From positions 1 through 64,000 of the forward strand of contig JAHDDP010000009.1 of assembly GCA_020629285.1 (NCBI GenBank): a stretch of DNA of 64,000 nucleotides, in the 5' to 3' direction. Position 1 is the first letter of the stretch. Each line of letters begins with the position of its first letter. The DNA is from Maribacter sp. GTDB lineage: Bacteria > Bacteroidota > Bacteroidia > Flavobacteriales > Flavobacteriaceae. A program made the translations under genes and the position numbers. Below the pieces are notes generated by a model that saw nothing but the letters and a program-made list of their open reading frames with translations, ran no database searches and was not told the origin of the DNA. Positions 1 through 8,581 of this stretch are shown here, piece by piece.

Positions 1-321
1 TGTACTTCATTATTTTGTAAGTTTATTAATACTAAATAAGTAGATAAGTTGTATTGATGCATGGTTAGATTGTTTATTAAACATTGTAACGATACATGTC
101 AATTGCTTATAAATATTTAAAATTAGGAAGTATTATCTATTAAGGGATATAGCTTTTTTATTTTATTAAAAAAATTAAGAGCTGTATGGTCTTTAACGCA
201 ATCAATTCCCAGTCTTTACATAGAGAATTGTAAGTGTAAATTTTCTGAAATTCTAAGGCGTAATGTGTTCAGGATTGTTATGCCTATATTTTTCTATTTG
301 TGCAGGCAGGGGTTTTAAACT
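1..321. other. AT-rich non-coding stretch
   Basis: No intact gene was seen here. The stretch is very AT-rich and the only recognisable content is a decayed acetyltransferase fragment at 201-267, read on the minus strand. It lies downstream of the reverse-strand gene at 322-1029. No convincing terminator or promoter was found. Confidence 0.6.
201..267 (-). pseudogene. Remnant of a GNAT acetyltransferase C-terminus
   Basis: These 67 bases align without gaps to 1272-1338, the 3' end of the intact GNAT gene; about 56 of 67 bases match by eye. The minus-strand translation reads HYALEFQKIYTYNSL then CKDWELI, against HYAVGFEKICTYSSL then GQDWELI in the intact protein. Upstream of HYA the frame meets stop codons at once and homology ends, so this is a fragment of an old duplicate and not a gene. 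It and the intact copy bracket the immunity-like gene at 322-1029. Confidence 0.75.
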
Positions 322-1029
322 TCAATTTTCTTTTTTAACGATAACCTCATAATCCAAATCATAAAAGAAAACATCTGTCATGCCGGCTTCTTCTATGGCG
401 TTTTTTAATCGTTCTGATACTATGTAGTTATAGCGGTCAAAGAAAAAATCAAAAGGTTCATTTATGCACCAAATATGCGGTTTGAATTCATGAGTCATCA
501 TATATGGCTCTGATTTATCAAAATATTCTTCCAAATCATTATACGCTACAATTTCTACATCTGATTTGTCTTTGATTCCAATTTTTTTAAATTCAGATTT
601 TTTAATTTCTATAAATCTGTAATTAACTATTGGATAGAATAACCAATAGTTATGCGTTGTTTGTTTTTGATAATTCTTAATCTCTAATTCTAAAAACTGT
701 TCGTTAGTTAAATTGAAATTCTTAAATATTTTATATAGTTCATCACTAATACACATTCCTGTAATAAATGGTATAAAAGCAGCTTTATGCCATTTCTGAC
801 TTCCACCACCGCTAGACCATAACATGGCATTACGCAAAATGGGTTCATTAAAGTCTAATTGTTCATGATCTGGTACATTAGTGTCTGCATACAATTGAAT
901 AGGTTTAGGGTTTTCCCATCTTTCTCTATTTCTTAATAAATGGACATCTAATTGTAAACGTGCAGTTTCTTCTTGGCTACAGTACAGTTGCCAATAAACT
1001 GATCCCCTTTCTATTTGATAATATTTCAT
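322..1029 (-). CDS. Hypothetical protein, possibly immunity-like (Imm11/DUF1629-like)
   Basis: The product is a 235-residue soluble protein with no signal peptide or membrane segment, rich in aromatic and acidic residues. The C-terminal stretch IVSERLKNAIEEAGMTDVFF resembles the end of DUF1629/Imm11-type immunity proteins, where a similar helix is followed by a short strand. That is a weak family-level resemblance from memory; no catalytic motif is visible. No toxin gene lies next to it in the window. It sits in a non-syntenic AT-rich pocket between two copies of a GNAT 3' end, which fits an acquired or rearranged locus. A wholly unrelated function is possible. Confidence 0.4.
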   Translation of the reverse strand: MKYYQIERGSVYWQLYCSQEETARLQLDVHLLRNRERWENPKPIQLYADTNVPDHEQLDFNEPILRNAMLWSSGGGSQKWHKAAFIPFITGMCISDELYKIFKNFNLTNEQFLELEIKNYQKQTTHNYWLFYPIVNYRFIEIKKSEFKKIGIKDKSDVEIVAYNDLEEYFDKSEPYMMTHEFKPHIWCINEPFDFFFDRYNYIVSERLKNAIEEAGMTDVFFYDLDYEVIVKKEN

Positions 1030-1185
1030 TTTTAGTAATTCTGTAATATGCTGTTTACTACATTAATTAACATTTGTGATTTTTCTTGTAGAGATAAGCC
1101 ATTTAAATGTATGTACTCCAAACAATCATTTTAATTGGTATAACCTTTTACAGATTGATCTAACAATGCCTTAAGTTATTAATTT

Positions 1186-1234
1186 ACATCATACATCATA
1201 CATCATACATCATACATCATACATCATAAGTCAT
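1186..1234. repeat. Heptamer tandem repeat ACATCAT
   Basis: Six perfect head-to-tail copies of ACATCAT run from 1186 to 1227, followed by a degenerate seventh (AAGTCAT, 1228-1234). The array ends 18 bp before the stop codon of the reverse-strand GNAT gene, so it lies in that gene's 3' untranslated region and outside any coding frame. Slippage could change the copy number, but no effect on a protein is expected. Confidence 0.9.
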
Positions 1235-1252
1235 AGACTTAATTTGTTTTAA

Positions 1253-1786
1253 TCAACCAGTCTTCAAAGAAATCAATTCCCAATCTTGCCCTAAAGAACT
1301 GTAAGTACAAATTTTCTCAAATCCTACGGCGTAATGTGCCCCAAGAGAACGGGAGTTAGTTGCGTCAACTTCAGTGATAATTGCATCGTATTTTGGGTAA
1401 GAAGCAATTTTCATAGCATTATAAAGTCCGCGAAAAATCCCCATTTTTCTATGGGTCTTAGCAACACAGATTTGCCCCATGGTAATAAAATTTTGAATGT
1501 TTACGTTATCTAATTCGGTAAACATGGGTCTTAAAACAGAGATTTCATCTTTAAAGTCATCGGTCATTGAAAGGGCGTAACCGACTACCTTATCTCCATC
1601 TTTCGCAATAATATGCGGACAAGCATTATTCATTCTAGTAAGTACATCTAAAGTGTGGTGTACAGTAACGAAACCTTCTTTTTCCATTTCATCGCTAGAA
1701 ACAGCTGATTTTAAATTCATCTGCTGTAAAGAAAGAATCTGTATCAATTCTTCATTTGTTGTGGCGGTGGTATATATCAAATTCAT
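1253..1786 (-). CDS. GNAT family N-acetyltransferase
   Basis: This 177-residue protein has the GNAT fold: the central strand and acetyl-CoA loop appear as ITMGQICVAKTHRKMGIFRG, where the last part corresponds to the Q/RxxGxG/A pyrophosphate-binding loop in variant form, followed by the NSRSLGAHYAVGF segment typical of motif B. The substrate cannot be told from sequence. Its start codon directly abuts the stop of the M61 peptidase gene, so the two are probably co-transcribed from the peptidase promoter. A 67-bp decayed copy of its 3' end lies at 201-267. Confidence 0.85.
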   Translation of the reverse strand: MNLIYTTATTNEELIQILSLQQMNLKSAVSSDEMEKEGFVTVHHTLDVLTRMNNACPHIIAKDGDKVVGYALSMTDDFKDEISVLRPMFTELDNVNIQNFITMGQICVAKTHRKMGIFRGLYNAMKIASYPKYDAIITEVDATNSRSLGAHYAVGFEKICTYSSLGQDWELISLKTG

Positions 1787-3586
1787 TTACTCAACTTTTA
1801 ACCAAGCTTTGCGGGCTTTTAATATTTTTTTTGAAGGAGCTTCCTCATTTTTCTCTATCAAGCTAATAGTGTAGTTAGGGTCAGCGGTCAAGGTGACTTC
1901 GGTTTTCCTTTCGGATCCATCCCGTAAAAAGCTTATTGAAAGATTGTCATTTGGCTTAAATTCATTTTCTATGAACTTGTTGAACTGAATGCCGTTGGGG
2001 AATTTATCTCCATTAATAGCGGTAATGATATCGCCTTTATTTAGTCCGGCAATATAAGCGGGACTCCCAGTTTTGGTATGGCTTCGAATTTTACCGTTTA
2101 AATCGTCTGTTATAGATACAGCGGCGCCAAAATAAGCAGCTTCTTTGTTTTGAGATACACTTACCCCAACAGTTTTAAATAGTTCGGCATAGCTTGGCAT
2201 TTCGCTTTTGTAGATAAAACTATTAAAGAAGTTATTGCCAAAATCTTCGCCAGCATATGTGTTTAAAGTTTTATTCAAGTTTTCAATGGTATATGGATTT
2301 TCAGATTTCCCGTAGGTATTCCAAACCAGTTTCATGAAATCATCTAGATTCAAACCGCTCTCTCTTAAAGAAAGGTCTAGGGCTAAACCTAGAACACTTC
2401 CATAAGAATAATAAGAAATAAATGTGTTCTCTCTATTCACCGGGTCTACAGAGGTTGCGGCATCTACAAAAGGAGCTTGGTAGCTCATTTCAATTGGGTT
2501 GAAAAACTGCCTTGCGGGTGAATTCCAGACATAATTGAAAGTCCCCGTTATTCCCTCTACATATTTTTCAGGTGTAATTAATCCTGCTCGGCAAAGTATG
2601 AGATTGGTATAGTAGCTGGTAAAACCTTCTGCAAACCAAAGCTCACCACTCATATTGGCTTCTTCAAAATTAAAAGGTTCTAAAGATTTTGGTCGTATAC
2701 GTTCAACGTTCCAACTATGAAAAAACTCATGAGAAACCGTACCAATATTACCATCCATGCCGCCATTTGCCAAAGTTCTAGTGCTAGTTAAAATGGTAGA
2801 ATTTCTATGCTCCATACCATCACCGGAGGCATTAGGTACGTAACAGGCTAAAAAGGTATAAGAATCGTAATCGAATGTAGGTAGTTCACCAAAAACCTCT
2901 TTTTCAGCCAGAACAACTTTTTTTACTTTCTCAAAATATTGATCAGCCTCTTGTTCGGTACCAGGGTCATGCAAAGCTAATTTTATGATTTGATCGTCTA
3001 CAGTGAATTCGCGAACCTTGTGGTTGCTCAGTTCAGTAGGGCTATCCATAAAATAATACAGATTAGGAGCGCTATAGGTATTATCTTTTACGTGTGGTAG
3101 TTGTGTTGCTATCTTCCAATTTAAATCTTCTCTTGTGTTAAAATCTACTTCTATTTTTCTTTCACTAAGTGAAGGGGCATACATAAATGTAGCCGGTATG
3201 TTTAAATGTGCATGAGACTCATCTATTTGAGAATAGGTACCATCACCTCTATTGGCAAAAAGGGTATATGTAATTTTAACGGTACCGTCATGTCCAAAAA
3301 CGTTCCATTCGTACGGGTTGGTTCTTGTGACCTTCAGATTGTTTCCTTTACTGTCTATAGCTTTAAAGTTATAAACGTTTTTAGCAAATTCATGTAGTGC
3401 ATACCTGCCGGGCGATGTTCTACTCATTCTTAGAGATAAAGTATCTGATGATACTTTTATGAATGTAGCTGAGATATTTGCCTCATGATGTTGGGCATTC
3501 TCAAAAGAAATAGTGTAAGAATTGGTCTGGGCGACTAGTTGAACAGATTGTAATCCGCAGAATAATAGAATAAAGAGATAGCGCAT
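1787..3586 (-). CDS. M61 family metallopeptidase with PDZ domain
   Basis: This 599-residue exported protein begins with a signal peptide (residues 1-20, ending LVAQ). The zinc site is clear: HEFFH at 286-290 followed by WN, the M61 (glycyl aminopeptidase) pattern, with a likely third ligand in LWFAEGFTSYY near E320. An N-terminal beta-rich M61 domain precedes the catalytic domain, and a PDZ domain lies at roughly 505-585 (SPAYIAGLNKGDIITAING). M61 enzymes remove N-terminal residues, preferring Gly or Ala; this one should act in the periplasm or at the cell surface. The downstream GNAT gene starts on the next base. Confidence 0.93.
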   Translation of the reverse strand: MRYLFILLFCGLQSVQLVAQTNSYTISFENAQHHEANISATFIKVSSDTLSLRMSRTSPGRYALHEFAKNVYNFKAIDSKGNNLKVTRTNPYEWNVFGHDGTVKITYTLFANRGDGTYSQIDESHAHLNIPATFMYAPSLSERKIEVDFNTREDLNWKIATQLPHVKDNTYSAPNLYYFMDSPTELSNHKVREFTVDDQIIKLALHDPGTEQEADQYFEKVKKVVLAEKEVFGELPTFDYDSYTFLACYVPNASGDGMEHRNSTILTSTRTLANGGMDGNIGTVSHEFFHSWNVERIRPKSLEPFNFEEANMSGELWFAEGFTSYYTNLILCRAGLITPEKYVEGITGTFNYVWNSPARQFFNPIEMSYQAPFVDAATSVDPVNRENTFISYYSYGSVLGLALDLSLRESGLNLDDFMKLVWNTYGKSENPYTIENLNKTLNTYAGEDFGNNFFNSFIYKSEMPSYAELFKTVGVSVSQNKEAAYFGAAVSITDDLNGKIRSHTKTGSPAYIAGLNKGDIITAINGDKFPNGIQFNKFIENEFKPNDNLSISFLRDGSERKTEVTLTADPNYTISLIEKNEEAPSKKILKARKAWLKVE

Positions 3587-3660
3587 ACTTAGATTTTTAG
3601 CTAAGATAATGAAGCTAATTTAGGTATGTGCCTTCAATATTTTATTTGATACAATGTTGG

Positions 3661-4071
3661 CTATGTTGTTTGATTTTGTTCAAAATTACCTTCTATGTTT
3701 TCTTTGATACCCTTCAATAAATATTCGGTAATAGGTTTGGTAACAAAATCTGCTACTAAGGGTTTTTTCTTTAGTTTTTCAATATCATCCCTATATGCAG
3801 ATGAGGTGAGTACAAATACCATACAATTATCTGTAGAGGCCAACGATTCAAGCTCATCCATAAATTCCCAACCGTTCATGACCGGCATGTTAAGGTCAAG
3901 AAATATAATATAGTTTTTTTGGTCTGAATATTCTTTGTTCAAATATTCTATAGCAAGCTTTCCGTTAAGAAAACTAATAGTATCCCCTTTTAAATCTGCG
4001 TGCTTAATACCTTTTTCTAATAAAAAAGTAAAAATGGGATCATCTTCAATCAGCAATATTTCGTAGTTCAT
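3661..4071 (-). CDS. Single-domain response regulator
   Basis: At 136 residues this is a receiver domain alone, with no output domain. The acidic pocket is at E9/D10/D11, the phosphoacceptor D59 sits in FLDLNMP, the switch Thr/Ser in FVLTSSA, and the conserved Lys in FVTKPI. Its start overlaps the stop of the upstream PAS protein gene by 4 bp (ATGA-type), implying translational coupling. Such CheY-like proteins usually act by binding a partner or as a phosphate relay; the obvious partner is the PAS protein, whose H-box retains a histidine but which lacks an ATPase domain. Confidence 0.9.
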   Translation of the reverse strand: MNYEILLIEDDPIFTFLLEKGIKHADLKGDTISFLNGKLAIEYLNKEYSDQKNYIIFLDLNMPVMNGWEFMDELESLASTDNCMVFVLTSSAYRDDIEKLKKKPLVADFVTKPITEYLLKGIKENIEGNFEQNQTT

Positions 4072-6722
4072 ATAATATCGTCTATATCAATGGCATTAAT
4101 GGTATTTTCAACTATATCTTTTATTACATGGTCAATTTCATCTGCAGAATTTACTATAAAGTTAAGAATTTGTTCTCTTTCTTCAGCTTTTAATTTTTCA
4201 TTATCATCTCTTAGCAAATCTACCAATCCCATTAGTCTTGCAACAGGGGCTCTGACGATGTGCGATTGGGTCCAAGCAATTTTTCTCAATTGCGCATTCT
4301 GTTCTTCAATTGCTTTTAAATGCTGAACCTTAATAGTAACGTCTTTGGCATTTACTACTATACCGTTAATAGTGGGTTCTTCTAATTTATTCGTAATAAT
4401 GGTTTCTAACCATATCCAGTGGCCTGATCCATGTCTAAAACGAAATGGTTTTATGTTTACCTGTGGTATTTTGAGAACTTTTATGAACTCTTCGTATACC
4501 ATGTCATAATCATCTTTGTGTACGTGTACAAAGGCATTGGTGCCAACGAACTCTTCTGGAGTAATATTCAGAATCTTAGACGTAGTTGGGCTAGCATAAG
4601 AAAAATTCGCTTTTTCGTCTACAATACAGATCATATCACTGCCTTCTTGAACTAGCGTTTTATAACGACGCTCACTTTGTATCAATTGCTCTTTTGCGTT
4701 TCTGGTTTCGTGAATGTCTCTAGACGTAATAACGACACCTTGAATTGACGGTTCTTCTAATTGGTTTGATACATTTGCTATAAACCATCGCCATTCGCCA
4801 AACTTGTTCCTAAATCTAAAAGATTCTATAATAACCGAAACATGATTGGCTATCAAATCAAATTTAGCTTTTACTCGGTCTAGGTCATCGGGGTGTATGA
4901 AATCAAAGGCATTCTTGCCCATAAACTCTTCTGGGCTCATATGAATGACCTTTGTTGAACTAGGACTTACATATTTAAAATTACCCTCTATATCTAAAAT
5001 GGAAATAATATCGCTACTCTCTTGAACTAAAGTTTTAAATCTTCGTTCACTGTTTTCTAATTTGAGATCAGATTTTTTCTTTTCGGTATTATCTCTGGCA
5101 ATACAATAAAAAACCCCTTCTTTTTCGTCCCAATTAGATGACCAGAGCATTGGTACCACATGTCCGTTTTTATGTATATACCTGTTTTCAAAATTGACTA
5201 TTTTTTCTCCAGATGATACAGAGGAGGCAGATTTTTCGGTTACTATCTTATCCTCTTCATACACCAGATCCATATAGTTGGTGCCTATAATTTCTTTAGG
5301 GCTATAGCCCCATATTTCTTTACTGGCTTGGTTTACAGTTAGAAAGTACCCGTCTTCATCGATGGTGCAAATTATATCTAAAGAAGTATCCATTATTTTT
5401 TGCATCTCTTCTTTAGCGTTGATCAATACTTGTTGGGATAAAACTTCAGAAGTGATATCTTTTAGAAAACAGGTAATGCCAATGGTTTCCCCTTCTTTAT
5501 TATACATAAGGTCAAAAGAGGTTAGGCCATACGTGGTCCAAAACTTTTTTGGGTTTTGAATTTTTTGCTTCACTGAAAACCTACCATTGTCCAGAGCTCT
5601 TTGATAGTAAGATTTCCATTTTTTTGTAACCTGTAAGGGTACTTCGTCAGAAAAAACGGGATCACCTTCTTTGAAAGGGGTTCCTTGAATTTTTTCAACT
5701 AAATCGTGAAATGCGGTGTTAGCGGTAATCAAGTTGAAATTTAGATCAATAGACCACATAAGATCTCTGGTGCTGTTGATCATTGCATCTTGATTGTTTT
5801 TGATTCTTTGAAGTTCGGTAGAAAAACTTTTCTTTTCGGTAACATCTTGTATGGTACCATACATTAACAAAGGTTCTTTTTTAGGGCTCCATTTAAGCAC
5901 TTTGCCTTCTTCGTAAATCCATTTATAGCTACCGTCTTTCTGTAGAAATCTATATTGCACATTACAACTTACAGATGGGTAAGTTAAACAATCATGCATT
6001 TTTTTCTTGACTAAAGGCAGATCATCTTTGTGAATACGACTAAACCAGTGGTCAGTTTTAAAATCTTTTAAAGAATCTTTATCTAAACTAAAAATTTCAA
6101 GCCCTTGTTCACTAAGGGTGAGGCTATCATTTGCAAGGTCGCGTTCCCATATTCCAATACCCGTTGCAGAAACAATATTATCTAATAGTTTGCCTTTTCT
6201 CTCTAAATCTATTTTTTGCTCTAATTCTAATTTTTTGGCTTTTCGTAATTCAAATAAATGAACCACTTGTTTGGCCAAGGTTTTTAGACCTTTTATTTGT
6301 GTGTCGTCTAGTTCCCTAACTTTATTGTCAAGCACACATAGCGAACCCAAACGGTTACCATTGGGAGAGGTCAATGAAGCACCGGCATAAAACTTTATAC
6401 CGGGATCATTTTTTACTACTGAAAAATGTGCAAAACGGTTATCGTTTTGAGCGTTTTCAACTATAAACAAGTCTAAATCATCTTCAATAAGATATTTACA
6501 GAAAGACTCACTTAAAGGAGTTTCGTTATAATCTATTCCGTGGTGAGATTTAAAAAACTGTTTTTTATCATCAATTAAAGAAATAAGGCTAGTAGGTGTA
6601 TCGCAAATAGAAGCCGCTAACGATGTAATTTCATCATATATGGCTTCAGGGTCGGTATCCATGACGTCAAATGACATCAAAGTTTCCAACCTATTTGTAT
6701 CTATAATATTACCGCCTTTCAT
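4068..6722 (-). CDS. GAF / multi-PAS sensor with a HisKA-like end and no ATPase domain
   Basis: The 884-residue cytoplasmic protein starts with a GAF domain (about 20-165), continues with about five PAS/PAC modules (about 180-805; the last two units are near repeats, each introduced by SERR(F/Y)KTLVQE), and ends in a short helical pair carrying H821 in QSHIVRAPVARLMG. That is the DHp phosphoacceptor helix of histidine kinases, but the protein stops 63 residues later, so no HATPase_c domain exists. No membrane segment is visible. It may receive phosphate from another kinase or act purely as a sensor scaffold for the overlapping receiver protein at 3661-4071. Confidence 0.88.
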   Translation of the reverse strand: MKGGNIIDTNRLETLMSFDVMDTDPEAIYDEITSLAASICDTPTSLISLIDDKKQFFKSHHGIDYNETPLSESFCKYLIEDDLDLFIVENAQNDNRFAHFSVVKNDPGIKFYAGASLTSPNGNRLGSLCVLDNKVRELDDTQIKGLKTLAKQVVHLFELRKAKKLELEQKIDLERKGKLLDNIVSATGIGIWERDLANDSLTLSEQGLEIFSLDKDSLKDFKTDHWFSRIHKDDLPLVKKKMHDCLTYPSVSCNVQYRFLQKDGSYKWIYEEGKVLKWSPKKEPLLMYGTIQDVTEKKSFSTELQRIKNNQDAMINSTRDLMWSIDLNFNLITANTAFHDLVEKIQGTPFKEGDPVFSDEVPLQVTKKWKSYYQRALDNGRFSVKQKIQNPKKFWTTYGLTSFDLMYNKEGETIGITCFLKDITSEVLSQQVLINAKEEMQKIMDTSLDIICTIDEDGYFLTVNQASKEIWGYSPKEIIGTNYMDLVYEEDKIVTEKSASSVSSGEKIVNFENRYIHKNGHVVPMLWSSNWDEKEGVFYCIARDNTEKKKSDLKLENSERRFKTLVQESSDIISILDIEGNFKYVSPSSTKVIHMSPEEFMGKNAFDFIHPDDLDRVKAKFDLIANHVSVIIESFRFRNKFGEWRWFIANVSNQLEEPSIQGVVITSRDIHETRNAKEQLIQSERRYKTLVQEGSDMICIVDEKANFSYASPTTSKILNITPEEFVGTNAFVHVHKDDYDMVYEEFIKVLKIPQVNIKPFRFRHGSGHWIWLETIITNKLEEPTINGIVVNAKDVTIKVQHLKAIEEQNAQLRKIAWTQSHIVRAPVARLMGLVDLLRDDNEKLKAEEREQILNFIVNSADEIDHVIKDIVENTINAIDIDDII

Positions 6723-7015
6723 TTTATATTGACCAAAAGATATACTTAATCTAATACTTTAATATCAAAGTAGGAAATTTCTCCAAAAAAAAGAGTCAAA
6801 AATAACAAATAACTTTATAAATTATTTACAAATAGTATATTCTTTTTATGTTTTTTGATCATTTTTATTATGGTGTAACTAATTGGTAATCAGGTTTATA
6901 TTCGATATTTTAGTATTTTGGGTAGATAATTGTTTGAACATCAGAAATATCTTCAGTGGTTTAGCTAAAATTTTAGGAAATTGTTAATTATCCCGCGTTC
7001 ATTTCAAAGAAAGGC
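6723..7015. other. Divergent intergenic region between the PAS sensor gene and bioF
   Basis: About 300 bp of AT-rich DNA separate the divergent genes. The only clear signal is the bioF -7 element at 7016-7023. No small gene, RNA motif or strong hairpin was seen, and no good promoter for the PAS gene could be picked by eye. Confidence 0.5.
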
Positions 7016-7023
7016 TATTTTTG
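7016..7023 (+). promoter_or_regulatory. bioF promoter -7 element (TATTTTTG)
   Basis: TATTTTTG matches the Bacteroidota -7 consensus TAnnTTTG. It ends 4 bases before the bioF ATG at 7028, so transcription should start at or very near the start codon, giving an almost leaderless message. No good TTG -33 element was found at the usual spacing. Confidence 0.55.
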
Positions 7024-7027
7024 TGAT

Positions 7028-8185
7028 ATGATCCAACTGCCTAAAAAATTACAACGCGTTATAGCGGCGCGTAAAAAAGAGGAAACCTTTCGTTCACTTG
7101 AGTCTAAAGAAGGTTTAATTGACTTTGTTTCTAACGACTACTTAGGATTTGCATCAAACGAAGCCTTGTTTTCTAAGACATTTCAATTATTACTTACAGA
7201 AAGTGTAGCATCAAATGGATCAGGAGGATCTAGGTTACTTTCCGGTAATCATAAATTGTACAACAAATTAGAGCCCTTGTTGGCTAATTTTTATAAATCT
7301 GATGCTGCATTGGTATTCAATTCTGGTTATGATGCTAATATGGGGCTGTTTAGTGCTTTGCCCCAAAGAGGGGATTTAGTGTTTTATGATGAATATGTTC
7401 ACGCCAGTATACGAGAAGGTATACGAATGAGCCATGCAAAAGCTTATAGTTTTCTGCATAATGATTTATCAAGCTTAAAAGACAAAGTAGATTTAAATAC
7501 GGCCAGAAACGAACAAAAAGATAGTGCTGTTTATATTGTTACAGAAAGTGTTTTCTCTATGGATGGAAATACGCCCGATTTAAAAGCCTTTGCAAAATAT
7601 GCAAAGTCCAACGATTATAATTTAATAGTCGATGAAGCACATGCTGTTGGTGTATTAGGAAAAAACGGAGAAGGATTAATACCTGAATTAAAGCTAGAAA
7701 AAGATGTTTTCGCAAGAACAGTTACTTTTGGTAAAGCCTATGGTAGTCATGGGGCAGCAGTTCTGGGTTCTATAGATTTAAGAGATTATTTAGTAAATTT
7801 TGCGAAATCATTTATTTATACCACAGCTTTAACGCCGCATACCTTAGCTACTATAATTACTGCTCATGAACAAATGGGTGATTTAGGAAAAGAACCGAAT
7901 AAATTACTAAAAGAGCATATAGATTTTTTCAAAAAGCAATTAAAGGCCCATAAAATAGAACAGCTATTTATACCTAGCGAAACTGCAATACAAGGTTGTA
8001 TAATTTCGGGTTCAAAACAAGCAAAGTTAGTGGCTAAAAAATTAATTGATAAAGGCTTTAATATCAAAGCAATTCTTTCACCAACGGTACCAGAAGGTCA
8101 AGAGCGATTAAGAATATGTTTGCATAGTTTCAATTCTAAAGAAGAAATAGGATTGTTGGTAAAATTACTATCTAGTTATATTTAA
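7028..8185 (+). CDS. bioF: 8-amino-7-oxononanoate synthase
   Basis: This cytoplasmic PLP enzyme condenses pimeloyl-ACP (or -CoA) with L-alanine to give 8-amino-7-oxononanoate, the first committed step of biotin ring assembly. The 385-residue length is normal. Visible landmarks are SNDYLGFA at 35-42, the glycine-rich SNGSGGSRLLSGNH region at 62-75, the DEAH cofactor motif at 202-205, and the Schiff-base lysine K236 in TFGKAYGSHG. The start fits homologues, which begin a few residues before a similar LPKKLQ motif. It heads a unit with a DUF2007 gene and bioD. Confidence 0.95.
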   Translation: MIQLPKKLQRVIAARKKEETFRSLESKEGLIDFVSNDYLGFASNEALFSKTFQLLLTESVASNGSGGSRLLSGNHKLYNKLEPLLANFYKSDAALVFNSGYDANMGLFSALPQRGDLVFYDEYVHASIREGIRMSHAKAYSFLHNDLSSLKDKVDLNTARNEQKDSAVYIVTESVFSMDGNTPDLKAFAKYAKSNDYNLIVDEAHAVGVLGKNGEGLIPELKLEKDVFARTVTFGKAYGSHGAAVLGSIDLRDYLVNFAKSFIYTTALTPHTLATIITAHEQMGDLGKEPNKLLKEHIDFFKKQLKAHKIEQLFIPSETAIQGCIISGSKQAKLVAKKLIDKGFNIKAILSPTVPEGQERLRICLHSFNSKEEIGLLVKLLSSYI

Positions 8186-8191
8186 GCTTAT

Positions 8192-8581
8192 ATGGAAGAT
8201 AAATTTTATCAACTGGCAACTTTTGAATATGTTGCTGATGTACAGATTGTAAAAGGCAAGTTAGAGTCTGAGGGTATACCGGTATTTCTTAGAGATGAAA
8301 ATACATTAAATTCTGACCCACTTATCAGTAATGCCATTGGTGGTGTAAAGCTACAGGTCTATTCAAAAGACAAAGAGAGGGCAATTAAGATATATGATGA
8401 AATAAGGGCTTATGCCGTTAATAATAATGGAAAACCGATTATTTGTCCGAATTGTAAGGCTCAAAAATCTGAACCTTATTATAACAGTACAGGTCTATTT
8501 TATAAACTTTTTCCTTTTTTTGAAAAAAGAAAATATAAGTGCCTAAATTGTGGTATGATCACTAATTCAAATAATGAGTAA
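8192..8581 (+). CDS. DUF2007 protein with C-terminal zinc ribbon
   Basis: This 129-residue protein has an N-terminal DUF2007 domain (about 1-70: FEYVADVQIVKGKLESEGIP, a small PII-like fold of unknown role, sometimes labelled a putative signal-transducing protein) and a C-terminal zinc ribbon made of CPNCK near 88 and CLNCG near 120. It lies 6 bp after bioF and overlaps bioD by 8 bp, so it is translated within the biotin unit. Whether it has any part in biotin synthesis is unknown; DUF2007 proteins are found in many contexts. Confidence 0.8.
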   Translation: MEDKFYQLATFEYVADVQIVKGKLESEGIPVFLRDENTLNSDPLISNAIGGVKLQVYSKDKERAIKIYDEIRAYAVNNNGKPIICPNCKAQKSEPYYNSTGLFYKLFPFFEKRKYKCLNCGMITNSNNE

